From an uncultured Rhodocyclaceae bacterium (GTDB lineage Bacteria; Pseudomonadota; Gammaproteobacteria; Burkholderiales; Rhodocyclaceae): a stretch of DNA of 64,000 nucleotides. Made by a program: the position numbers and the translations under genes. The stretch spans positions 9,517 through 73,516 of the forward strand of contig CAKQRL010000010.1 in the NCBI GenBank assembly GCA_934271525.1, written 5' to 3'. A model generated the notes under the pieces. It did no database searches and had not been told where the DNA came from. It saw nothing but the letters and a program-made list of their open reading frames with translations. Below, in pieces: positions 7,670 through 14,472 of the stretch; the first letter of the stretch is position 1; every line of letters starts with the position of its first letter.

Positions 7670-10459
7670 ATGATATCCATTTTGCAACAAAAACAAAATG
7701 CCGCAGCATTTGTTTTTCGTTGGGAAAACAAAGGCGATGAAAAACAAGATACCCAACTTTTTTGGTTGGATTTTTTAGAAAATGTTTTAAACATTGCCAA
7801 CGCCACGCAACAAATTGAATTTGAAAAAAAAGTCGGGTTAAAAAACACTTCTTTTATTGATGCTTATTTAAAAGAAACCAAAGTTTTAATTGAACAAAAA
7901 TCCAAAGAAATAGATTTAAACAAACCGCAAAAACAATCGGATGGTTCTTTTTTAACGCCGTTTGAACAAGCGCATCGTTACAATGCGGCATTGCCGTTTA
8001 ATGAACGTGCACGTTTTATTATTATTTGCAATTTTAAGGAATTTCATATTTATGATTTTAATTTACAAAATCCTTTGAAACAAAAACCGCAAGTTTTTTA
8101 TTTAAAAGAATTGCCAAAACATTTTGACCATTTTTCTTTTTTAATTCACAAAAACCAAAATATTTTTGAAAAAGAAAAAAACATTTCCATTCAAGCGGCA
8201 ACACTCATTGGAAAATTGCATGAAGCCTTATTAAAACAATACGGCGAAAATCGCAAAGATGATGATTTTGTTTTAAAAAATTTAAACAAATTGTGTGTGC
8301 GTTTGGTATTTTGTTTTTATGCGGAAGATTCGGGCATTTTTCCAAAAATGAATCAACTTGGGCATTATTTGGAAGGTTTTAAGGCGGAAAATGCGGGCGA
8401 AGCCTTGGAAAAATGTTTTAAAATTTTGAACACGCCTATTGAACAACGTCCGCTTTCTTTAAAAGAAGAATTAAAAGCTTTTCCGTATGTGAATGGTGGT
8501 TTGTTTGACAATGCGCAAAATGATGAAATTCCGCCGATAAACGAAGAGATTTTTAACATTTTGGTTAAAGATTGTTCGCTGGGTTTTGATTGGTCGGGCA
8601 TTTCACCCACCATTTTTGGTGCGATGTTTGAATCCACTTTGAATCCAGCCACTCGGCGCCAAGGCGGCATGCATTACACCTCTATTGAAAACATTCACAA
8701 GGTGATTGACCCATTGTTTTTGGATTCTTTAAAGGAAGAATTGCAAAAATTGTTGAATGCGCCGTTGGGCAAAAAGCGTGCAAAAAATTTGCGTGAATTT
8801 CAAAAAAAATTGGCAAGTTTAACTTTTTTAGACCCGGCTTGTGGTTCGGGGAATTTTTTGACTGAAACGTATATTTCCTTGCGGCGTTTGGAAAATGAAT
8901 GTTTGCAAGCGATTAACCAAGGCAATGCGGATTTGTTTTGGAACAATTTGGATTTTTCGCCTGTTTTGGTGAATTTGGGGCAATTTTTTGGCATTGAAAT
9001 CAATGATTTTGCGGCATCGGTTGCCAAAACGGCGTTGTGGATTGCGGAATTGCAAATGCTTTTTGAAACGGAGATGATTTTAAAAAAAGATTTGGATTTT
9101 TTGCCGCTGAAAAATTACACGCATATTGTGGAAAACAACGCCTTGCGTCTGGATTGGAATGAAGTTATTCCCGCTGAAAATTTAAATTATATTTTGGGCA
9201 ACCCGCCTTTTTCGGGCGCACGTGTAATGGGCAAAGAACAAAAAGAAGATTTATTCAACGTTGCCAAAAACATTAAAAATGCGGGCAATTTGGATTATGT
9301 TTGCGGTTGGTTTTTAAAAGCCGCCGATTTTATTCAAAACAACCCCGTGCAATGCGCTTTTGTTGCCAGCAATTCCATTTGCCAAGGCGAACACGTGGCG
9401 CTTTTGTGGCAAGTGATTTTTGAAAAAGGATTCCACATTGATTTTGCGCACCGCTCTTTTGTTTGGGATAGCGAAGCACAAGGCAAAGCGCACGTGCATT
9501 GTGTGATTGTGGGATTTTCAAAAAATCCACGGTCAACCAAAAAAAATTTTGAAAACAACAAACCGATTCTTGCCAAAAATATCAATCCTTATTTAATTGA
9601 TGCGCCTTTTGCTTTTTTAGAAAACAGAAAAAAACCTCTTTGCAAGGTCAAAGAAATGGGAATCGGAAATAAACCAATTGATGGAGGTTTTTTAATCTTT
9701 AATAAAACTGAAAAAAATGATTTTCTAAAAAAAGAACCACTGGCAAAAAAATTTATGAAACCTTATATGATGGGTGAAGATTTTCTTAAAAAGAAACCTC
9801 GCTTTATTTTGTGGTTAGGCGAAGCGGCACCAAACGAATTAAAACAAATGCCACGGGTTTTAGAACGCCTAGAAAAAGTGCAAAATTATCGTTTGCAAAG
9901 TAAAAGTAATAGCACAAAAAAAATTGCAGAAAAACCAACTCATTTTCACGTTGAAAATATTATAAAAACTGATTATCTTGCGATTCCAAAAGTTACAAGT
10001 AATAGACGAATTTATATTCCCATTGATTTTTTAACAGCAAAAACTATTTCGGGCGATAAATTGCTTTGCATTCCAAATGCCACGCTTTACGATTTTGGAA
10101 TTTTAACTTCCATTGTTCACAATGCGTGGATGCGAGTCGTTGGCGGACGTTTAGGAACAGGTTACAGCTATTCCATCGGCATTGTTTACAACAACTTCAT
10201 TTGGCCTTGTGCCAACGAACAAGAACAAAGCCAATTAAGCGCTTTGGCGCAAAACATTTTGAATGCTCGGGCAAAATTCCCCAACGCTTCTTTGGCGGAT
10301 TTATACAACCCTTTGACCATGCCCGCCGAATTGTTAAAAGCACACCAACAAAACGATGCCTTTGTTTTAAAACTCTATGGTTTCAAACCCAAAACCAAAG
10401 AAAATGAAATTGTTGCCCACCTTTTCCAACTCTACGCCCAAAAAACCAAAGAAGAATGA
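7670..10459 (+). CDS. MmeI-like type IIL restriction-modification enzyme
   Basis: At 929 residues it matches the length of the MmeI family, which combines endonuclease, adenine methyltransferase and target recognition in one chain. The N-terminus has a PD-(D/E)xK-like pattern D64-x10-E75-x-K77. SAM motif I DPACGSGNF lies near residue 387 and the catalytic motif IV NPPF near 511. The C-terminal third should carry the target recognition domain; its sequence specificity cannot be read here. Family members methylate one strand of an asymmetric site and cut about 20 bases away. An in-frame 12-mer arm sits at 9526-9537. The gene lies between a paired repeat and a toxin-antitoxin module. Confidence 0.85.
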   Translation: MISILQQKQNAAAFVFRWENKGDEKQDTQLFWLDFLENVLNIANATQQIEFEKKVGLKNTSFIDAYLKETKVLIEQKSKEIDLNKPQKQSDGSFLTPFEQAHRYNAALPFNERARFIIICNFKEFHIYDFNLQNPLKQKPQVFYLKELPKHFDHFSFLIHKNQNIFEKEKNISIQAATLIGKLHEALLKQYGENRKDDDFVLKNLNKLCVRLVFCFYAEDSGIFPKMNQLGHYLEGFKAENAGEALEKCFKILNTPIEQRPLSLKEELKAFPYVNGGLFDNAQNDEIPPINEEIFNILVKDCSLGFDWSGISPTIFGAMFESTLNPATRRQGGMHYTSIENIHKVIDPLFLDSLKEELQKLLNAPLGKKRAKNLREFQKKLASLTFLDPACGSGNFLTETYISLRRLENECLQAINQGNADLFWNNLDFSPVLVNLGQFFGIEINDFAASVAKTALWIAELQMLFETEMILKKDLDFLPLKNYTHIVENNALRLDWNEVIPAENLNYILGNPPFSGARVMGKEQKEDLFNVAKNIKNAGNLDYVCGWFLKAADFIQNNPVQCAFVASNSICQGEHVALLWQVIFEKGFHIDFAHRSFVWDSEAQGKAHVHCVIVGFSKNPRSTKKNFENNKPILAKNINPYLIDAPFAFLENRKKPLCKVKEMGIGNKPIDGGFLIFNKTEKNDFLKKEPLAKKFMKPYMMGEDFLKKKPRFILWLGEAAPNELKQMPRVLERLEKVQNYRLQSKSNSTKKIAEKPTHFHVENIIKTDYLAIPKVTSNRRIYIPIDFLTAKTISGDKLLCIPNATLYDFGILTSIVHNAWMRVVGGRLGTGYSYSIGIVYNNFIWPCANEQEQSQLSALAQNILNARAKFPNASLADLYNPLTMPAELLKAHQQNDAFVLKLYGFKPKTKENEIVAHLFQLYAQKTKEE
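9526..9537. repeat. Intragenic single 12-mer arm in the MmeI-like gene
   Basis: TCCACGGTCAAC, a perfect consensus copy, translated in frame as NPRST between the methyltransferase core and the recognition region. Confidence 0.8.
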
Positions 10460-10526
10460 AAACAAAAAATCCACGGTGAGCGTTTTATTTTTTTTGAAAA
10501 TTTTTGCACGTTCACCGTGGATTTTT
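10459..10526. repeat. Direct-repeat hairpin, left boundary of the toxin-antitoxin module
   Basis: A paired repeat with the unusual left arm TCCACGGTGAGC (10470-10481) and right arm GTTCACCGTGGA (10510-10521). Its first 24 bases and last about 38 bases are identical to 11044-11110; only a few loop bases differ. It begins at the last base of the MmeI-like stop codon. Confidence 0.9.
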
Positions 10527-10562
10527 GTCGTTAAAATAAAACAAACAAACAAGGAGAAAAAA

Positions 10563-10778
10563 ATGCAATTCACCATCAATTTAAGCCCGAGCAACGCCAT
10601 TTTTTTGCAACAACTTTGCGGCAAAAACAAAATAGAAAATGTTTTGGAAGAAATGGTGGAAGAAATGCTTTTGGATATCCAAATGTTGCCGCACATTGAA
10701 AAACTCAACACCGAATTTTTAAAACACCCAGAAAAAAAACGCCCCAGCAGTGAAATTTTTAAAGAATTCAATTTATGA
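10563..10778 (+). CDS. Antitoxin of a RelE-type toxin-antitoxin pair
   Basis: A 71-residue acidic protein directly upstream of, and overlapping, a RelE-like toxin gene. The ATG at 10563 is chosen because AAGGAG lies six bases upstream (10551-10556); the open frame extends further back only through the repeat and the end of the MmeI-like gene. The N-terminus (MQFTINLSPSNA) looks like a short ribbon strand followed by helices, and the C-terminus is charged, as expected for a toxin-neutralising tail. The exact antitoxin family is not recognised. It would bind and inhibit the toxin and repress its own promoter. Confidence 0.7.
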   Translation: MQFTINLSPSNAIFLQQLCGKNKIENVLEEMVEEMLLDIQMLPHIEKLNTEFLKHPEKKRPSSEIFKEFNL

Positions 10779-11038
10779 TTTTTTACTTCACGCCCAAAAG
10801 CGAAAAACAATTTGAAAAATTGAATCGCAATGCCCAACGCAGCATTTGCCTTTTGGTGCGCAAACTTGAAACAACGGAAAATCCATTGTTATTGGGCAAA
10901 CTCTTAAAAGGGAATTTAAAAGAATTTTGGCGATTCCGTGCGGGTGATTATCGCTTGATTTGCAAAATTGAAAACAACGCCATCATTTGCCTTTATGTTG
11001 GCAACCGCCAAAATATTTACAAAGATTTCAACATTTAA
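10775..11038 (+). CDS. RelE/ParE-superfamily toxin
   Basis: An 87-residue protein with the RelE fold pattern: an N-terminal strand, two helices, then strands with LLGKLLKGNLKEFWRFRAGDYRLICKIE (key residues L-x-G, W-R-F-R, G-D-Y-R) and a final VGNRQNIY. The WRxRxGDYRxI motif is typical of the RelE/StbE group, ribosome-dependent mRNA endonucleases. The start overlaps the antitoxin stop by four bases (ATGA), implying translational coupling. The pair is bracketed by near-identical repeat hairpins. Confidence 0.85.
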   Translation: MIFYFTPKSEKQFEKLNRNAQRSICLLVRKLETTENPLLLGKLLKGNLKEFWRFRAGDYRLICKIENNAIICLYVGNRQNIYKDFNI

Positions 11039-11043
11039 AAAGC

Positions 11044-11110
11044 AAAACAAAAAATCCACGGTGAGCGCCATATTTTTTTGAAAATTTTTGCACGTTCACC
11101 GTGGATTTTT
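11044..11110. repeat. Direct-repeat hairpin, right boundary of the toxin-antitoxin module
   Basis: Arms at 11055-11066 (TCCACGGTGAGC) and 11094-11105 (GTTCACCGTGGA). It repeats 10459-10526 in the same orientation, including the atypical GAGC end of the left arm, found nowhere else in the window. Confidence 0.9.
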
Positions 11111-11118
11111 TTCAAAAA

Positions 11119-12201
11119 TCACATTTTTTGCATATCCATCACATAACGGAATTGCCCGCTGCCGCTGGTCAATTTTTGGTAAACCTCATCAATTTGCGTG
11201 GGTTGCACCAATTCAATTTCCGGGTAAATGTTGTGTTGAATTGAAAAATCTAACATTTCTTGTGTTTCATCAATGCCGCCGATAAGCGAGCCATAAACAC
11301 GCCGATTGGCGCTATAAACAAAACTTGAAACCGCAATTTTGGGCATTTGTTCTGTTGGCGGCAAACCCACAAAACACAATTCGCCGCCGTATTTCAGCAA
11401 ATTGACGTAATGCATCGGGTTGTAATGGGTGGGAATGGTGGAAATGATTAAATCAAAACGCTCCGGCACATTTTGCAGTTCGTCTGTAACGTAAAGCGCT
11501 TTGGCGCCAAGCTTCAAAGCCTCATCTTTTTTGCGGGTGTTGCGGGCAAAAACAAAAACTTCTGCGCCCATGGTTAAAGCGTATTTCACCGCCATTACGC
11601 CCAAACCGCCAAAACCTGCCACGCCAACACGTGAATTTTTGCCCACTTTGCTAAAACGCAATGGCGAATAAGTGGTAATGCCCGCACACAAAAGCGGTGC
11701 GACTTTTTCTAATGGTGCGTTTGGTGGAATGCAAATGGCAAATTTTTCAGAAACAACAATGTTGTTGGAATAGCCGCCGTAAGTGGGTTCGTTGTTGTGA
11801 AAACAATCTTGGCAGTTGTAAGTAAAAACGGTTTGGCGATTTTCACAAAATTGCTCATGGCTTTCTTTGCAGGCAGGGCATTTGCCGCAAGAATTGACCA
11901 TACAACCCACGCCCGCAAAATCGCCCACTTTGAATTTTTGAACATTTTTGCCGATGGCAACCACTCGTCCAGCTATTTCGTGGCCGGGCACCATTGGGTA
12001 AATACCTTCACTCCATTCGCTTTTGGCAGAGTGAATATCGCTGTGGCAAATGCCGGCAAAAAGAATTTCAATCAAAATGTCGGAATCGCCCAAAGCGTGG
12101 CGTGTGGATTCAAAAGGCGTGAATTTTGCGTTTTTATCCGCAACAGCAAAACCTTTGAATGAAATGCGTTTGCCGCTGGTGGCTTCGTCAATGTATTGCA
12201 T
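11119..12201 (-). CDS. Zinc-dependent NAD(P) alcohol dehydrogenase
   Basis: The 360-residue enzyme belongs to the medium-chain cinnamyl-alcohol-dehydrogenase-like branch. Catalytic zinc ligands appear as GICHSD and GHE; structural zinc cysteines form the CGKCPACKESHEQFC cluster; GFGGLG is the dinucleotide-binding turn. Members such as E. coli YahK and AdhC-like enzymes reduce a broad range of aldehydes. It is the last gene of a minus-strand run with a cupin, a MerR regulator and an aldo/keto reductase, which fits aldehyde detoxification. A single 12-mer arm lies between it and the aldo/keto reductase. Confidence 0.88.
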   Translation of the reverse strand: MQYIDEATSGKRISFKGFAVADKNAKFTPFESTRHALGDSDILIEILFAGICHSDIHSAKSEWSEGIYPMVPGHEIAGRVVAIGKNVQKFKVGDFAGVGCMVNSCGKCPACKESHEQFCENRQTVFTYNCQDCFHNNEPTYGGYSNNIVVSEKFAICIPPNAPLEKVAPLLCAGITTYSPLRFSKVGKNSRVGVAGFGGLGVMAVKYALTMGAEVFVFARNTRKKDEALKLGAKALYVTDELQNVPERFDLIISTIPTHYNPMHYVNLLKYGGELCFVGLPPTEQMPKIAVSSFVYSANRRVYGSLIGGIDETQEMLDFSIQHNIYPEIELVQPTQIDEVYQKLTSGSGQFRYVMDMQKM

Positions 12202-12229
12202 TTTTTCTCCTTTTTTTAAAAAAATTTTT

Positions 12230-12241
12230 GTTTACCGTGGA
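12230..12241. repeat. Single uptake-like 12-mer arm
   Basis: GTTTACCGTGGA preceded by an A/T tract, in the 46-base gap between the aldo/keto reductase stop and the alcohol dehydrogenase start. Confidence 0.8.
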
Positions 12242-12247
12242 AAAAAA

Positions 12248-13225
12248 TCATTTTCCACTAAAAACTGGAAAATGCGCATTTTCGCCGTAATCTTTGAAAT
12301 TCAAGATTTTGAGAATCTCCAAATCTTGCGCTGAAATGGTGAAGTCGACGGCGGCGTTTTGGGCGATATGCTGGGGATTTGCACTTTTGGGCAGCGGCAA
12401 CACGCCCAAATCCAAGGCGTAACGAATGCAAAGTTGTGCGGCAGAAACCTTGTATTTTTCAGCCATTGCTTGCAATTCTTGGCTTTTCAACAAATTGCCG
12501 TGCGCAATGGGCGAATAAGCTTCCACCAAAATATTTTGTTTTTTGCAAAATTCCATGAGTTCAAAAGGCGTGTTGCCCACGTGCAAAAGAATTTGATTGA
12601 CCATCGGCGCAACCTTGGCGGTGGACAAAATATTATTCAAATCCTTTTCTAAAAAGTTGGAAACGCCAATGGCGCGCACTTTGCCATTTTGAAGCGCTTC
12701 TTCCAAGGCGCGCCACACTGCGCGATTGCCTTCATCAAAATTGCCGTGGCGAAAACTATTCCACGGTTCTGCTGCGTGGATGAGCATCAAATCAATAAAC
12801 GCCAAGCCCATTTTATTGAGCGTTTCATCAATGCTTTTTTTTGCCGTTTCAAAATCTTTGATTTCAGCGCGAATTTTGGAAGTGATGAAAACATCATCGC
12901 GGTTGATAATGCCTTTTTCAATGGCGATTCGCAGTGCTTTGCCCGTGCCGTCTTCGTTGGCATAAGCTTGGGCTGTGTCAAAATGGCGGTAATCGTTTTT
13001 TAAGGCGGCGTTGATGGCTTCTTGGATTTTATCGTTCGGGATGCGCCAAAGTCCCAAACCAATTTTGGGAATCTTCACGCCGTTTGAGAGTGTAAAAAAC
13101 TCTGTGATGATTCTCGGTTTTTTCGCTGTTTTCGCCACCGTTTGTGAAGTTTGCGCGATGGCAGGATTCAAAAAACTCCCCGCCGCAAGGCTGACAGAAG
13201 CGTTCAAAAATTCTCTACGATTCAT
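12248..13225 (-). CDS. Tat-exported aldo/keto reductase
   Basis: The 325-residue protein starts with a twin-arginine signal (NRREFL) and an AQTSQ region suitable for cleavage, followed by a complete AKR barrel. The catalytic tetrad is visible: D and Y in FDTAQAYANE, K in FITSKI and H in LMLIHAAEP. The C-terminal cofactor loop LPKSANPQHI indicates NADP binding, so the protein would fold in the cytoplasm before export. It likely reduces reactive aldehydes or ketones. A second, frameshifted Tat-AKR homologue lies at 32334-33313. Confidence 0.87.
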   Translation of the reverse strand: MNRREFLNASVSLAAGSFLNPAIAQTSQTVAKTAKKPRIITEFFTLSNGVKIPKIGLGLWRIPNDKIQEAINAALKNDYRHFDTAQAYANEDGTGKALRIAIEKGIINRDDVFITSKIRAEIKDFETAKKSIDETLNKMGLAFIDLMLIHAAEPWNSFRHGNFDEGNRAVWRALEEALQNGKVRAIGVSNFLEKDLNNILSTAKVAPMVNQILLHVGNTPFELMEFCKKQNILVEAYSPIAHGNLLKSQELQAMAEKYKVSAAQLCIRYALDLGVLPLPKSANPQHIAQNAAVDFTISAQDLEILKILNFKDYGENAHFPVFSGK

Positions 13226-13271
13226 TTTTTCTCCAAAGTAAAAAAAATCAAAAAAAACAAAAAATCAAAAA

Positions 13272-13283
13272 TCCACGGTAAAC
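13272..13283. repeat. Single uptake-like 12-mer arm
   Basis: TCCACGGTAAAC in the 71-base gap between the MerR gene and the aldo/keto reductase gene; the second arm is absent. Confidence 0.8.
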
Positions 13284-13296
13284 CTTCAAAAAGTTT

Positions 13297-13764
13297 TTAA
13301 AAGCTTGCTTTGAGTTTTTTCTTGTTGGCAATGTTGTCTTGCAGGCTTTTGTAGGATTTTTTTTCAAAATTTTTGCGAAAATCTTCGCGCAGATTTTGCG
13401 CTGCTTCATTGTTGCGCTCTTGCATGAGCGTGATTTTCTTTTCCAAATGTTCCAATGCCGCTTGGTAGGTTTGGATAGTTTGCAAAATCTCCGCTTTTTG
13501 CGCATTCAAAATTTCAATGCGTTCGGGTAAAGATTCATCGCCAATTTCGCACAATTTTAAATATGCCAAAACGCGTTTGATTGGCATTCCCGTCTCGCGC
13601 AGGCATCGCACGGTGGTAACCCACAACACATCTTGTTCGGAAAACAAGCGGTAATCGTTGTTGTCTAGCATAATGTTAGGAAACAAACCGCACTTTGCCC
13701 AATAGCGTAAAGTATGCGCACTGACTTTGGTTTTGTTTTCCAATTCTTTGATGGTGTATTGCAT
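13297..13764 (-). CDS. MerR-family regulator of the NmlR/AdhR type
   Basis: The 155-residue protein has the N-terminal MerR winged helix (TIKELENKTKVSAHTLRYW) and a C-terminal coiled-coil dimerisation helix. A cysteine at position 54 (VRCLRETGM) matches the single conserved Cys of NmlR and AdhR regulators, which sense aldehydes or thiol stress; this correspondence is from memory of the family. The start codon overlaps the upstream cupin stop by one base (TAATG). The promoter in front of the cupin gene has a 19-base spacer containing a dyad, the classical MerR target, so the regulator probably controls its own operon. Confidence 0.85.
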   Translation of the reverse strand: MQYTIKELENKTKVSAHTLRYWAKCGLFPNIMLDNNDYRLFSEQDVLWVTTVRCLRETGMPIKRVLAYLKLCEIGDESLPERIEILNAQKAEILQTIQTYQAALEHLEKKITLMQERNNEAAQNLREDFRKNFEKKSYKSLQDNIANKKKLKASF

Positions 13765-14246
13765 TATTGGCTCTCTGCTTTTTTAAGCGCTGTTTGATAT
13801 TCCTCATCGCTTACTTTTTTGAGCCAAGTAACGTTTTGATTATTCAAATAACCCGTTAAAGCAATGTGTGCGCCCTTTTCATTGCCAGCCGCACCGTGAA
13901 AATGTTCAATATTCGGCGGGCATAAAATGGCATCGCCCACTTCGGCAATGTGCGCTTCGCCATTTTTTGTGGCGGTTAAAATTTTGCCTGCGGAAACAAT
14001 CAAGGTTTGCCCAGCGGGATGCGTGTGCCAAGCGCTTCGGGCATTGGGTGAAAATTCCACCAAACCGCCGGAAAAGGGCATCCATTCGGTTTTTTGGAAA
14101 ATGTTAGTAACTTTTACCTTGCCGCTGAAAATATTATCAGGTCCATCAAACCCGCCCAAACTGCCTTTTTTGTTGAGTGTTTGTTCTGCCATAGCGCCTC
14201 CCGAAATGGTGATTGCCAAAAAAGTTGCACAAAGAAGTTTTTTCAT
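13764..14246 (-). CDS. Secreted cupin-domain protein
   Basis: The 160-residue protein has a Sec signal peptide (residues 1-20, GAMA-EQ) and a single cupin domain with the metal-binding pattern W-H-T-H-P-A-G-Q in the first motif and the histidine pair EHFH in the second. Such proteins are often found with aldo/keto reductases and MerR regulators. It is the first gene of the operon and would act in the periplasm. The substrate is unknown; peroxide or aldehyde-derived compounds would fit the context but this is inference. Confidence 0.8.
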   Translation of the reverse strand: MKKLLCATFLAITISGGAMAEQTLNKKGSLGGFDGPDNIFSGKVKVTNIFQKTEWMPFSGGLVEFSPNARSAWHTHPAGQTLIVSAGKILTATKNGEAHIAEVGDAILCPPNIEHFHGAAGNEKGAHIALTGYLNNQNVTWLKKVSDEEYQTALKKAESQ

Positions 14247-14278
14247 TTGAATCCACTTTGAAAACGTAAGATTTTTAC

Positions 14279-14309
14279 TTTATAAAACCTTAGAGTAACT
14301 CTTATGCAA
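14279..14309 (-). promoter_or_regulatory. MerR-type promoter and operator of the cupin-merR operon
   Basis: On the minus strand a -35-like TTGCAT (14304-14309) and a -10-like TATAAA (14279-14284) are separated by 19 bases, longer than the usual 17. The spacer holds an almost perfect dyad, TTAGAGTAACTCTTA on the plus strand (14290-14304). This arrangement is the hallmark of MerR-activated promoters, and the CTTAGAGT half-site resembles NmlR operators. Confidence 0.75.
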
Positions 14310-14472
14310 GACTCTTAACAAAAAAAATTGGATTTTTTTAAACGAGTGCATAGCACAAGACAAAATTCAAGCGGAATCCTGAATTTGTCATATTGAGCGG
14401 GGGGCGTTTGATAAAGTAAGCCCTCTCTGCTAATCGGAAGAGAGGAAGATGTGGAGAATCTTTTTTAGAGAA

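Noticed and set aside
10377..10562. Upstream extension of the antitoxin frame
   Set aside because: Overlaps the MmeI-like gene and translates the repeat; AAGGAG supports ATG 10563.
14422..14445. Hairpin CCTCTCT/AGAGAGG as terminator of the GmrSD-like gene
   Set aside because: No T run follows on the minus strand.
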